A DNA stretch of 64,000 nucleotides from Prauserella salsuginis (GTDB lineage Bacteria; Actinomycetota; Actinomycetes; Mycobacteriales; Pseudonocardiaceae): assembly GCF_024648885.1 (NCBI RefSeq), contig NZ_JANBBF010000009.1, positions 124,001 to 188,000 of the forward strand, given 5' to 3'. The notes under the pieces are model-generated. The model searched no databases and was not told where the DNA came from. It saw nothing but the letters and a program-made list of their open reading frames with translations. Shown here one piece after another: positions 1 to 8,371 of this stretch (the first letter of the stretch is position 1; each line of letters begins with the position of its first letter). The position numbers were made by a program, and so were the translations under genes.

Positions 1-2
1 CG

Positions 3-368
3 CCGCGGATGCTGTCCTACGTCGACGTCGAGGACAAGGGCCTGCCGGACGACTGGTTCCTGGCCTCGGTCGTGGTGCGAGACCTGATGGTCGTCGCGCT
101 CTGCGTACTGATCGTGCGGGAGATCTACCGGCCGTCGTCGGACCTGGTGCGCTGCCCGTCGGGGCCCGGTTCCGGGGACGACGATCCGATGGGCGGGGTG
201 CTGTCGGGGGCGCGGGACGCCGTCGTCCTGCCACGTATGTCGTCGCTGCTGCGGCGCAGGCCCGCGGCGGAGTCCGCTGCGGAGTCGGCAACTGCCTCGC
301 CCAGCACGTCGCGGGGTGGGACGTCGAACGGGGAGTCCGCCCCGGAATCGACGTGGAACGGGCGGTAG
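3..368 (+). CDS. GT87-type membrane glycosyltransferase, C-terminal fragment
   Basis: Only the last roughly 120 codons are present; the frame is open at the left edge. A hydrophobic span (DDWFLASVVVRDLMVVALCV) is followed by the basic stretch IVREIYRPSSDLVR and then GDDDPMGGVLSGA. This anchor plus acidic GGVL tail matches my memory of the C-terminus of Rv0051-like GT87 polytopic transferases, which precede rpsF in actinobacteria. The last 45 residues are low-complexity (Ala/Ser/Glu) and overlap the 3' end of the opposite-strand gene by 244 bp. The family call rests on this tail only. Confidence 0.55.
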   Translation, partial: PRMLSYVDVEDKGLPDDWFLASVVVRDLMVVALCVLIVREIYRPSSDLVRCPSGPGSGDDDPMGGVLSGARDAVVLPRMSSLLRRRPAAESAAESATASPSTSRGGTSNGESAPESTWNGR

Positions 369-1768
369 CCGGGGGAGAGCGGACCGGCCGGCGTGCGGTC
401 GGTGACCGCGCGGGAGGTCAGGAACGCCACGAACAGCCCGGCCAGCAGCGCCGCCCTGCCCCACACCCCGATGACGACCGCCTGCGCCGCGAAACCGTCC
501 GCGACGGACTGTTCGAAGTCGCCGTACCAGCGGAAGACGCCGACGCCCAGCGCCACGTCCGCGGCCAGATAGCCCGCGATCCAGCCCCAGCGCACACGCA
601 GCAGCACGAACATCGGCAACAGCCACAGCGTGTACTGCGGAGAGTGGACCTTGTGCAACAGCAGGAACCCGCACAGCGCCGCAGCGCACACCTGCAGCAG
701 CGGGAAGCTCCCCTCCCGCAGGGCGCGGTCCCAGCCGACGCCGCACGCCAGCGCCAGTGCAGTGAGCACCGCCAACGGCGACACGACGTCGGTGAACTGC
801 TGGAACGCCACGTCACCCGAGAACAGGTGCCGCACACCCCAGTACCAGATCGAGTTCGACGTGCCGTCGGCCTGCCGCTGCCCCTGGAACTCGATGGAGG
901 CCCACCAGCCGTCGAACCCGGCCAGCACGAACGGCAGATTCACGGCTGCCACGACCCCGCCGGCCAGCAGCGGCACCCGCAGCGCCTCCAGCACGGCCCG
1001 GCTTCTGCCGACATCCCGGTCGTCACCGGCGCCGCGCCTGCTCTCGACATAGACATACAGCGCGAGCGGCACCACGAACAACGCGGGATACAGCTTCAAC
1101 ACCGCCCCGACACCGAGCAGCACGGCCGCCCACCCCGCGCGGCTGCGCAGCGAACCGCGCGGGCTCTGCAGCACGAAGAAGGCCGCCACCGCCGCCGCGA
1201 CCACCGGCAGATCCCAGTTGTGGAACGCGTACAGCACCAGCGGTGGACCGAGCGCCCACAGCAGCGCACGCCACCCGGCGAGCCTGCCCAGCAGCCACGC
1301 GGTGAGCAGTCCGAACGGCGCCAACAGCACGGCGGAGCCGAGCAGGAACTCGGCGTCGGTGTCGGCGAAGGCGGCCCCCGCCCAGATCAACATGCCGGTC
1401 AGCACCGGATACTCCAGTGTGCCGCCGACGAGCCTGCCGTCCGGCGTGATGTCGCCGTGGACGTACGGCAAGACGTGGTTGTCGACGTCCCTGCCCAGCC
1501 AGAGGAACTGGATGTCCGAGTAGCACGCGTCGTGGTAGTTGCGCTCGGCGTAGTTGGGCGTGCTGCGACCGTTCTCGTCGAACGATGGCCCGGTGCAGCG
1601 GTGCTTGTTCAGCAGTCCGAACGCCAGCGTGATGCCGCACAGCAGGATGGCCGCCGCGGCGGCGGCACGGGTCGACGGCGACGGGCCCGACCCGGCGGCC
1701 GTTCCGCGCCCTGGATCGCCGGGCGGACCGTCAGCCGCGGAGGTATCCGATGTCGTCTCGCTGGCCAT
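125..1768 (-). CDS. GT87 (DUF2029) polytopic membrane glycosyltransferase
   Basis: 547 residues with about ten hydrophobic spans after a 35-residue Pro/Ser-rich cytoplasmic N-terminus. Motifs of the GT87 family are visible: acidic CYSDIQFLW after the first span, LEYPVLTG, KLYPALFVVPL and HKVHSPQYTLWLLP near the C-terminal spans. These enzymes are expected to use polyprenyl-phosphate sugars on the outer face of the membrane. The tail after about residue 450 is low-complexity and runs antisense into the rightward GT87 gene. It overlaps the end of the upstream endonuclease IV gene by 38 bp, so the two form a leftward operon. The donor sugar cannot be read from the sequence. Confidence 0.8.
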   Translation of the reverse strand: MASETTSDTSAADGPPGDPGRGTAAGSGPSPSTRAAAAAAILLCGITLAFGLLNKHRCTGPSFDENGRSTPNYAERNYHDACYSDIQFLWLGRDVDNHVLPYVHGDITPDGRLVGGTLEYPVLTGMLIWAGAAFADTDAEFLLGSAVLLAPFGLLTAWLLGRLAGWRALLWALGPPLVLYAFHNWDLPVVAAAVAAFFVLQSPRGSLRSRAGWAAVLLGVGAVLKLYPALFVVPLALYVYVESRRGAGDDRDVGRSRAVLEALRVPLLAGGVVAAVNLPFVLAGFDGWWASIEFQGQRQADGTSNSIWYWGVRHLFSGDVAFQQFTDVVSPLAVLTALALACGVGWDRALREGSFPLLQVCAAALCGFLLLHKVHSPQYTLWLLPMFVLLRVRWGWIAGYLAADVALGVGVFRWYGDFEQSVADGFAAQAVVIGVWGRAALLAGLFVAFLTSRAVTDRTPAGPLSPGYRPFHVDSGADSPFDVPPRDVLGEAVADSAADSAAGLRRSSDDIRGRTTASRAPDSTPPIGSSSPEPGPDGQRTRSDDGR

Positions 1769-2528
1769 CGGGTGGAGTCTCCACGATCACCGGTGCCTGC
1801 GCGGCCAGCGCCACGGCCCGCAGCACCTCGGGGTCGATCGTGCCTTCCTCGCCGACGACGTTCGCGTGGCGGTCGCGCTGCGAACCGGCCTCGTCGCGCG
1901 AGTTGTTCAGGTGCACCAGGTCGATCCGCCCGGTGATCGCCATGACGTCGTCGACGACCGTGGCCAGGTCCCAACCCGCCGCGTGCGCGTGGCACGTGTC
2001 GAGGCAGAACCCCGCGCCGAACTCACCGACCGCGTCCCACAGCCGCGCCAGCATGTCCAGGTCTCGCGCCATGGCGCCGTCGCCGCCCGCCGTGTTCTCG
2101 ATGAGGATCGGCACGTCGAGCGAGAGTCGTTCGAACAGCTTCCGCCAGTTCGCGATGCCCTCTGCCGGGTCCTCGCCCTTGCGGACGTGCCCGCCGTGCA
2201 CGACCAGTCCCCGCGCGCCGACCGTGGCCGCCGCCTCCACGTGCTGCGTCACGCCCTTGCGCGACGGGATGCGGATGCGGTTGTTCAGCGAGGCCACGTT
2301 CAGCACGTACGGCGAGTGGATGAACACCTCGACGTCGCTCGCGACCAGCTCCTCGGCGTGCGGATGCGGCTGCGGCTTCTTCCAGCCCTGTGGATCCGCT
2401 AGGAAGAACTGGACGGCGTCCGCCCCGACCTCACCCGCTGTGGTCAACGGATCGTCGTCGGGGACGTGCGCGCCGACACGCGTAGCGAGCTCCATCGCCC
2501 GAGGGTATCGACCACCCACGACACTCAT
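1731..2528 (-). CDS. nfo: Endonuclease IV (AP endonuclease, TIM barrel)
   Basis: 265 residues with the whole xylose-isomerase-like barrel of endonuclease IV. Metal-ligand motifs appear in order: HSPYVLNVAS, VVHGG, LIENTAGG, LDTCHAHA, HLNNSRDEAGSQRDRHANV and VETPP. The enzyme cuts 5' of abasic sites in base-excision repair using three zinc ions. An AGGAG 12 nt before the ATG at 2528 supports this start; an internal ATG at 2495 (MELATRV) is the alternative. First gene of a leftward pair with the GT87 gene and divergent from the secreted-protein cluster. Confidence 0.93.
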   Translation of the reverse strand: MSVVGGRYPRAMELATRVGAHVPDDDPLTTAGEVGADAVQFFLADPQGWKKPQPHPHAEELVASDVEVFIHSPYVLNVASLNNRIRIPSRKGVTQHVEAAATVGARGLVVHGGHVRKGEDPAEGIANWRKLFERLSLDVPILIENTAGGDGAMARDLDMLARLWDAVGEFGAGFCLDTCHAHAAGWDLATVVDDVMAITGRIDLVHLNNSRDEAGSQRDRHANVVGEEGTIDPEVLRAVALAAQAPVIVETPPDGQRDDIGYLRG

Positions 2529-2765
2529 CGAGTACCTTCACTCCTGACGACACCGATCACTCGGTGCGACCGCAGAGTGACGGAACCGAAGGCGGCGACC
2601 GACCGTCGCCGAGGCGGCAGCGGCAGTGCCCGGACGGCGGCGGTCGAGCGGCAGTGGTCGAGCGGGCGGCGGTCGAAAGGGCGGCGGTCTAACGGCACCG
2701 CCCGGAAGGCAGTGCTCAGAAGGCCGGGCATCGAACGGCAAGGCAGTGAAACGAGGGTGGGGCTC

Positions 2766-3791
2766 GTGAGGAACGTGCGGAAGACGGCGCGGAAGAGCGT
2801 CGTGCGCACGGGCGTCGTGACGGCGGCGGCCGGTATCGCCGCGTTCGGCATCGGCGGAGTGGCGCAGGCACAGGACAGCGGTATCGAGACCGGGGGTATC
2901 GAAAGCACGGCTGTCGACGGCACGGCCACCGACAGCGCCACGGAGGACACGACCACCGGCGAGTCCGCACCCAACGAGTCCGCGACCGACGACTCCGCGA
3001 CCGGTGACAGCGAAACCGGTGACAGCACCGCACGGGACGCCGAACGCGAGGACACGACGCCGAAGGTCATCGAGGGCGAGTGCGACGCGACGGTCAAGGG
3101 CGACGACGGCGAGCCGCTGACCGTCGACGCGGGTGCCGCGGCGGGCGCCGAGGGCCTCGCGGGAATCGGCACCGGCTCCGAAGCCGAGGACACGCTGGTG
3201 TCACTGCCGCTGAAGGAGACCCTCGCAGGCACGGGCCTGAGCGAGACCGGCGTCGTGGTCGACTCGCTCGGCCAGGTGTGCGACACCGCGCAGAGCACCG
3301 TCAACACACTCGGGGCGACGACCCGCGACGTCACCGACGGCCTCACGCCCGACGAGCCCGCCCCCGAGGAACCGGCCGACCCGCCGCAGCCCGGCGATCC
3401 GCAGCCCGAACCCGACCCCTCGCCGGCCCCAGAGCGCCCTGCTCCCGGAGAGGGCGAGGACGTCCCCGAAGCCGACGTCCCGCCCGCTCCGGACGCGCCT
3501 GCCGTGCCGCCCGCCGACCAGGGTGCGCTCGTCGAGCCACTCAGCCCCGTCGCGCTGCCGCCGTCGGCGGACATCACCGTGCCGAAGGCTCCCATCGGTC
3601 CCGGCATGGAGGCGCCGAACCGCGGTAGCAAGCCCGGCGAGCAGGAGAACACCGCGCGCAAGTCCGGCACGGCCAGGGCGTTGCCGCAGGCCTCCGAGAC
3701 CGACCGCACGCCGCTCGTGCTGTCGGTGGGTGCGCTGTTGCTGGTCGTCGCCGGCCTGAGCAGGGCGTGGATCGCGCGGAAGAACGCCTGA
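2766..3791 (+). CDS. Secreted protein with C-terminal membrane anchor (tandem family, copy A)
   Basis: GTG at 2766 follows GAGGGTGGGG and opens directly onto a signal peptide (basic VRNVRKTARKSVVR, hydrophobic core, AQAQD cleavage region), so the longer upstream frame is not used. About 341 residues. After a Ser/Thr/Asp-rich segment comes a domain with two cysteines about 65 residues apart (EGECDATVK and GQVCDTA), then a long Pro/Glu-rich stalk and a C-terminal span (PLVLSVGALLLVVAGL) with RKNA tail. The layout matches the next two genes. Exported and membrane-tethered by inference; no enzymatic motif seen. Confidence 0.75.
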   Translation: MRNVRKTARKSVVRTGVVTAAAGIAAFGIGGVAQAQDSGIETGGIESTAVDGTATDSATEDTTTGESAPNESATDDSATGDSETGDSTARDAEREDTTPKVIEGECDATVKGDDGEPLTVDAGAAAGAEGLAGIGTGSEAEDTLVSLPLKETLAGTGLSETGVVVDSLGQVCDTAQSTVNTLGATTRDVTDGLTPDEPAPEEPADPPQPGDPQPEPDPSPAPERPAPGEGEDVPEADVPPAPDAPAVPPADQGALVEPLSPVALPPSADITVPKAPIGPGMEAPNRGSKPGEQENTARKSGTARALPQASETDRTPLVLSVGALLLVVAGLSRAWIARKNA

Positions 3792-3861
3792 TCGGAGGGC
3801 ATCCGTCACGCCTCCCCGTGTGGTTCGTTGTTCCCAGTGAGCCGACCTGGGAGGCCCCCCG

Positions 3862-4956
3862 ATGCGCACACCCGGCAGTGAGGCCGACGGCCGCGCCCAC
3901 GACGACGTCGGGCCCACCCGCGCGGACGGACCCACCAAGACGAGGGTGACCTCGGCGGTGGCGAAACCGGCCGCCGTGGCAACAGCCGGCTTGATGCTCG
4001 CGGCGACCGCGGGACTCGCGGCTCCCGCCACGGCCGTGGCCGAGACCAAACAGGTCCGCTGCGGCGACACCGTGACGGCCGCCCCCGGCGACCGGATCCA
4101 GGGCATCACCGCGCTCGGCGTACCGCTCGACCTCGGCGTCGTCACGGACACGGTCGGCTCGCTGCTGAGCGGCGTCTGCAAGGTGACGGTCAACGTGGTC
4201 GACACGGCGGTGCGACCCGTTCCCGGTGCCGGAGAACCGGTCGCCGACGGGGTGAACGACGCCGTCGGCGACGTCACCCGCAACGCCAAGAAGGCCACCG
4301 ACACGCTCGGCGGACGCGACTCCGTCGTGCCCGGTCCCGGTGACGACTCCGGCGAACCGTCGGAACCGGAACCCGGTGAGGATGGCGGTGGCGGCCCGGA
4401 CTCCGGCTCGGGTGCCGGCAACGGATCCGACCACGGAGCCGGCAACGGATCCGGCGGCGACGAAGGCGGCACGGGTACCCGCGAACCGAACAGCCCGGTC
4501 GTGGAAGGAAACGGGTCGGGGTCGGGCTCCGGGGGTTCCGGCGGCGCCTCGGCGCTGGCGGCACCCGCGGCGATGTCGCCCGAGCTCCGGTACGCCGGGA
4601 TCCCGGTGGCCCGCGGGGCGATGTTCGACGCCGCGCCCGGCCTGCGCTACGGCGGTCAGATCCCCGGCTACAACCCCGAGTTCGGCGTACTGGGCAGTGC
4701 CGGCGACCCCGGCGGCCCGGCAACCGGCGCGGGCGGGAACGCCCAGGACACCGCACCCGAACCCGACGGCAGGGCGACGGGACAGGGCCAGGAGAACACC
4801 GACCTGCGCACGGCCGGCGACGCCTCGTCACTGCCCTCGGCCGCACCCGAGGACGAACGCGGGCCGTCGATCCCGATGCTGCTGGCGGTGCTCGCACTCG
4901 CGGGTGTCAGCGCGGGTCTGGTCCGCACCTGGGTCATCCAGCGCGCGAGCGCCTGA
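3862..4956 (+). CDS. Secreted protein with C-terminal membrane anchor (tandem family, copy B)
   Basis: 364 residues; ATG preceded by CTGGGAGG. A 27-residue polar leader precedes a signal-peptide-like span ending AVAETKQV. Two cysteines (VRCGDT, GVCKVT) about 40 residues apart bound the folded N-terminal domain, followed by a Gly/Asp/Ser-rich stalk, a conserved block (ELRYAGIPVARG...PEFGVLGSAGD) and a C-terminal anchor (SIPMLLAVLALAGVSAGLVR). The anchor is nearly the same as in copy C (PMLLAVVALAGVTAALVRTW), so B and C are recent paralogues. No known domain recognised. Confidence 0.75.
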   Translation: MRTPGSEADGRAHDDVGPTRADGPTKTRVTSAVAKPAAVATAGLMLAATAGLAAPATAVAETKQVRCGDTVTAAPGDRIQGITALGVPLDLGVVTDTVGSLLSGVCKVTVNVVDTAVRPVPGAGEPVADGVNDAVGDVTRNAKKATDTLGGRDSVVPGPGDDSGEPSEPEPGEDGGGGPDSGSGAGNGSDHGAGNGSGGDEGGTGTREPNSPVVEGNGSGSGSGGSGGASALAAPAAMSPELRYAGIPVARGAMFDAAPGLRYGGQIPGYNPEFGVLGSAGDPGGPATGAGGNAQDTAPEPDGRATGQGQENTDLRTAGDASSLPSAAPEDERGPSIPMLLAVLALAGVSAGLVRTWVIQRASA

Positions 4957-5257
4957 CCCGGCAACGTCGTCGCGGCCCGGCAGCGTCCGGGCACGTCGTC
5001 CCGGCACACGGTGCGGGCCCGCACCGCCACTGCAGGCCACCACCCACGGTCCGGCCTCGCACGGTCCGGTGACGACGCGCGGCGAGCTTGTCACCGGACC
5101 GTGGTCGGCACCACGACGATTCGGCGACGGTGAGTGGTTACCGGCCCGTATCCGTCCGCCCACCCGGTCGTTTACCTTGATAACGCCTCGCTGTGCCGAC
5201 GCCGCAGGCTTCAGGTCCAGGCCGGGCAACGCCGTTCGGAAAGGGATACCGCTCGAA
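4957..5257 (+). terminator. Intergenic stretch with a 14-bp inverted repeat terminator
   Basis: The 301 bp between copies B and C hold no coding signal. Arms at 5060-5073 and 5090-5103 (CACGGTCCGGTGAC and its complement) are perfectly complementary with a 16-nt loop, a likely terminator for copy B although no T-run follows. GATAAC at 5179 may be a -10 element for copy C, suggesting C has its own promoter. Confidence 0.5.
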
Positions 5258-6220
5258 GTGCGTACCAAGACCGCTTTGACCCGCGCGCTGGGTACGGCCG
5301 CCGCCACGGTGGTCGCCGCAGGCCTGACCGCACTGTCCGCGCCGGCCGCAGCCGCCGAGACACAGACGATCGTCGACTCGTGCACCTCGACGGCCGCGGC
5401 CCCGATCGGCGCGAAGGTGGTGGTCGACGGCGCCGCGGTCAAGGGCCCGGTCCGTACCGGTGCCGAAGAGGCGAAGACCCAGATGCTGCAGGCGACGTGG
5501 CCGAAGAAGCTGGCCGAGGAGATCTCGAAGCACAAGCTCGAGGTCGGCACCGTGCCGAACAAGGCCACGGGCGCCATCGGCGGCGAACCCATCGCCGCGG
5601 CCGTGGGCGAGGCACTCGACGGCCACTGGGCGCTCGGCGTCATGCCCAGTACGAAGGAGCGCGTCCTCGAGTCGATCAAGAACAAGGTCGGCGGCGTCTG
5701 CGGGATGCCGGTGGAGGCCACGAACTACTCGAAGCCCACGAGCTCGCGGCCGCAGTCGCCGAACCAGGGCTCGAACCCGCAGCAGGGCGGCGGCTCCTCC
5801 GGTGAGCACCAGCAGCAGCCGTCGCAGCCCGGTGGCCAGCAGCGCGGCGTTCCTGTCACGCCGGACGGCCCGCAGGGCAGCGGCGATGCCTACGCGGCCC
5901 CGCGCGACTACAGCGACATCCCCGAGGCCTCCGCACCGACGCAGGGCAGCGCCGTACCCCCGGACATGCGGTACTCGCCGCAGGACGGGGTCCCCGGTGC
6001 CCCGGATTCGCCCGAGTACGGCGTGCTGAGCGACGGCGGCATCGGTGAGGGCGGCAAAACCGGCGGAGGCGACGTGCGCAACGCGGGCAACGCCGACGCG
6101 CTCGCCGCCGACGACGCGGCCCCGAACCAGGTGCAGCTGCCGATGTTGCTCGCCGTGGTCGCCCTCGCGGGCGTCACCGCGGCACTCGTCCGCACCTGGG
6201 TTCTCCGCAAGGCCGCCTGA
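5258..6220 (+). CDS. Secreted protein with C-terminal membrane anchor (tandem family, copy C)
   Basis: GTG at 5258 after GGAAAGGG starts a 320-residue protein with a signal peptide (VRTKTALTRALGTAAATVV ... AAAAETQT). The N-terminal domain has paired cysteines (VDSCTST, GGVCGMP) about 110 residues apart, contains a Lys-rich helical part, and is followed by a Gln/Ser/Pro/Gly-rich stalk. It shares with copy B the block DMRYSP...PEYGVLSDGG and the anchor QLPMLLAVVALAGVTAALVR. The track's longer frame reading through copy B is a shadow. The role is unknown; position just upstream of rpsF and family layout suggest an envelope-associated function. Confidence 0.75.
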   Translation: MRTKTALTRALGTAAATVVAAGLTALSAPAAAAETQTIVDSCTSTAAAPIGAKVVVDGAAVKGPVRTGAEEAKTQMLQATWPKKLAEEISKHKLEVGTVPNKATGAIGGEPIAAAVGEALDGHWALGVMPSTKERVLESIKNKVGGVCGMPVEATNYSKPTSSRPQSPNQGSNPQQGGGSSGEHQQQPSQPGGQQRGVPVTPDGPQGSGDAYAAPRDYSDIPEASAPTQGSAVPPDMRYSPQDGVPGAPDSPEYGVLSDGGIGEGGKTGGGDVRNAGNADALAADDAAPNQVQLPMLLAVVALAGVTAALVRTWVLRKAA

Positions 6221-6242
6221 CCCCACCGGCTTCCGGTTGCGT

Positions 6243-6261
6243 CCCGAAGGAGCCCTTCGGG
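6243..6261 (+). terminator. Short hairpin after the secreted-protein cluster
   Basis: CCCGAAGG and CCTTCGGG form an 8-bp stem with a 3-nt loop, 23 bp after the copy C stop. GC-rich with no clear T-run; probably ends the upstream transcript. Confidence 0.5.
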
Positions 6262-6359
6262 GCATCCGCCTGCCTCCCCCGGGGACGCGCGGCGGTGGCT
6301 GACGTGGCCGTTCCGGTGCGATGACCGGCCCCGGAACAGGTCTCGTCGGCCCCGGCGGA

Positions 6360-6425
6360 TAGACTGTCGGTTCGACATTGCCCTCCTGCCACGGATCGTC
6401 CGTGGCCGCCCGAGCCCATAGGAGG
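6360..6425 (+). promoter_or_regulatory. rpsF promoter -10 and structured leader
   Basis: TAGACT at 6360-6365 is a good -10 hexamer; the -35 is weak. The leader that follows contains a 7-bp hairpin (CCACGGA/TCCGTGG, 6389-6405), and CCTCCT at 6382-6387 can pair with the AGGAGG ribosome-binding site at 6420-6425. Autogenous control of rpsF leaders by the S6:S18 complex is established in bacteria; that this leader does so is inference. Confidence 0.4.
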
Positions 6426-6434
6426 TGAGTGGTT

Positions 6435-6767
6435 GTGTCACGCCATTACGAGGTAATGGTCATCCTCGACCCGTCGCTCGACGAGCGGACGGTCGCACCC
6501 ACCCTGGAAAACTTCCTCAAGGTCATCCGCAACGCGGGTGGCAGCGTGGAGAAGGTCGACATCTGGGGTCGTCGCAGGCTCTCGTACGAGATCAACAAGA
6601 ACGCCGAGGGCATCTACGCGGTGCTCGAGCTGATCTCCGAGCCCGACGACGTCAAGGAGCTCGACCGGCAGCTGTCGCTGCAGGAGACCGTGCTGCGCAC
6701 CAAGGTGGTCCGCCGCCAGGAAGTGCGCGGAGCCAAGCGCGCCGCGAAGATCGCCGCGAAGGCCTGA
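6435..6767 (+). CDS. rpsF: 30S ribosomal protein bS6
   Basis: 110 residues, starting [16 protein letters not shown], typical for the family, with [19 protein letters not shown] in the core. GTG at 6435 is chosen over GTG at 6429 because GGAGG at 6421 lies 9 nt away, the proper spacing. Binds 16S rRNA with bS18 in the 30S platform. First gene of rpsF-ssb-rpsR-rplI; ssb starts 10 bp after its stop. Confidence 0.97.
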   Translation: MSRHYEVMVILDPSLDERTVAPTLENFLKVIRNAGGSVEKVDIWGRRRLSYEINKNAEGIYAVLELISEPDDVKELDRQLSLQETVLRTKVVRRQEVRGAKRAAKIAAKA

Positions 6768-6777
6768 GGCGGCAGCC

Positions 6778-7284
6778 ATGGCCGGAGACACCATCATCAC
6801 GGTGGTCGGCAACCTGACCGCGGACCCGGAACTCCGGTTCACGCCGTCCGGTGCCGCCGTTGCGAACTTCACCGTCGCCTCCACCCCGCGCCAGTTCGAC
6901 CGGCAGAGCGGTGAGTGGAAGGACGGCGAAGCGCTGTTCCTGCGCTGCAACATCTGGCGCCAGGCCGCGGAGAACGTCGCCGAGACGCTCACGCGAGGCG
7001 CTCGGGTCATCGTGCAGGGCCGGCTCAAGCAGCGGTCGTTCGAGACCAAGGAAGGCGAGAAGCGGACCGTCGTCGAGCTCGAGGTCGACGAGATCGGCCC
7101 GTCTCTGCGGTACGCGACGGCCAAGGTCAACAAGGTCAGCCGCGGCGGTGGCGGCGGCGGTTTCGGTGGCGGAGGTGCTGCGGCGCCCGCGGCCTCCGGT
7201 TCCGGTGCTCCCGCCGACGACCCGTGGGGCAGCGCGCCTCCCGCCGGCGGCGGTGGCGGCTTCTCCGACGAGCCGCCGTTCTGA
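6778..7284 (+). CDS. ssb: Single-stranded DNA-binding protein
   Basis: 168 residues. N-terminal OB fold (about 1-115) starts [20 protein letters not shown] and includes the [16 protein letters not shown] block. A Gly/Ala-rich linker follows, then an acidic tail ending DEPPF, which is the protein-interaction tip of bacterial SSBs. Coats ssDNA in replication, recombination and repair. Sits between the bS6 and bS18 genes as in most bacteria. Confidence 0.97.
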   Translation: MAGDTIITVVGNLTADPELRFTPSGAAVANFTVASTPRQFDRQSGEWKDGEALFLRCNIWRQAAENVAETLTRGARVIVQGRLKQRSFETKEGEKRTVVELEVDEIGPSLRYATAKVNKVSRGGGGGGFGGGGAAAPAASGSGAPADDPWGSAPPAGGGGGFSDEPPF

Positions 7285-7343
7285 GACCGCGCTCGCCAGT
7301 CCCGACATCAGCAACCACGCACTAAGTTCCCCAGGAGTACACA

Positions 7344-7592
7344 GTGGCTAAGCCACCGGTTCGTAAGCCGAAGAAGAAGGTCTGCGTCTTCTGCAAGGCC
7401 ATCAAGCAGGGCCACCCCGAGGCCATCGACTACAAGGACACCAACCTGCTGCGGAAGTACATCTCCGACCGCGGCAAGATCCGTGCCCGTCGAGTCACCG
7501 GTAACTGCAGCCAGCACCAGCGCGACGTCGCCATCGCGGTGAAGAACTCGCGCGAGATGGCGCTGCTGCCCTACACGTCGACCGCGCGCTGA
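7344..7592 (+). CDS. rpsR: 30S ribosomal protein bS18, zinc-binding (C+) type
   Basis: 82 residues, GTG start after CCAGGAG. It keeps cysteines at CVFCKA and GNCSQHQ, the pattern of the zinc-binding C+ form; many actinobacteria also carry a cysteine-free paralogue elsewhere that replaces it under zinc limitation. Partners with bS6 on the 30S platform. Confidence 0.96.
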   Translation: MAKPPVRKPKKKVCVFCKAIKQGHPEAIDYKDTNLLRKYISDRGKIRARRVTGNCSQHQRDVAIAVKNSREMALLPYTSTAR

Positions 7593-7606
7593 GAAGGGAG
7601 TCAGTC

Positions 7607-8062
7607 ATGGCGAAGATCATCCTGACGACCGACGTCGACCACCTCGGCGGCCCCGGCGACATCGTCGAGGTGAAGGACGGTTACGCGCGCAACTACCTGC
7701 TGCCGCGCGGCTACGCGATCCCGTCCTCGAAGGGCGCGGAGAAGAACATCCGCACCATCCGCCGTGCCCAGGAGGCCCGCCGGGTCCGCGACCTCGACCA
7801 CGCCAAGGAGCTGAAGACGCAGCTCGAGGGTATGGGCCACATCGCGGTCGCGGCGAAGGCGTCCGAGGGTTCGAAGAAGCTGTTCGGTTCGGTCACCACG
7901 GCCGACATCGTCGGTGCGATCAAGGCCGCGGGCGGCCCGCTGCTCGACAAGCGGGTCATCCACGTCGACGGTCACATCAAGACCGTCGGCAAGCACGCGG
8001 TGACGGCCCGTCTCCACCCCGATGTGAAGGCGGACGTGAAGCTGGATGTGCAGCCCAAGTAA
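7607..8062 (+). CDS. rplI: 50S ribosomal protein bL9
   Basis: 151 residues; begins MAKIILTTDVDHLGGPGDIV, then the canonical GYARNYLLPRGYA motif, a long Arg/Lys/Glu-rich connecting helix and a C-terminal rRNA-binding domain. ATG after GAAGGGAG. Last gene of the ribosomal operon, followed within 20 bp by a strong hairpin. Confidence 0.97.
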   Translation: MAKIILTTDVDHLGGPGDIVEVKDGYARNYLLPRGYAIPSSKGAEKNIRTIRRAQEARRVRDLDHAKELKTQLEGMGHIAVAAKASEGSKKLFGSVTTADIVGAIKAAGGPLLDKRVIHVDGHIKTVGKHAVTARLHPDVKADVKLDVQPK

Positions 8063-8080
8063 GTCCTGAGCTCACACGCG

Positions 8081-8115
8081 AATGGCGGGTCCTCCGACAC
8101 GGAGGGCCCGCCATT
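8081..8115 (+). terminator. Intrinsic terminator of the rpsF-rplI operon
   Basis: Arms 8081-8095 and 8101-8115 form a 15-bp stem (AATGGCGGG...CCCGCCATT, one G-T pair) with a GACAC loop, 18 bp after the rplI stop. Confidence 0.85.
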
Positions 8116-8151
8116 CGTCGTTGGGTGCCCCGACCCACGGCCGACCCACGC

Positions 8152-8318
8152 GGGTGAACAGTCCTGGGTGAACAGTGCGTGAATCGCCCGGCAGACGCCC
8201 AGCGCCGGAGGCCGGTTCCCGTCGCGGGCGAAGATTTCCGGACGCGAAGGAAACCTTTCCGCTGCCAGGATCGTCCTACTTTCGACACGGTTGACGCCCT
8301 CGACCGGGGGCGTAAAGC
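8152..8318 (+). promoter_or_regulatory. Candidate promoter region of the ESX-associated island
   Basis: TTGACG at 8291-8296 and TAAAGC at 8313-8318 are spaced 16 bp, a plausible housekeeping promoter 54 bp before the PE-like gene. Upstream, GGGTGAACAGT occurs twice in direct repeat (8152-8162, 8166-8176), which may be a regulator site. The rest of this 309-bp gap holds no coding signal. Confidence 0.4.
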
Positions 8319-8371
8319 TTGCGGACAGGCGGTGTCGAACCGCGACGGGGGACGAGAGGAAGGGGCAGCAG

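Noticed and set aside
353-1936. Long rightward frame (527 codons) antisense to the GT87 and endonuclease IV genes
   Set aside because: Arg/Gln-rich composition typical of a GC-rich antisense shadow; the leftward genes show clear family motifs.
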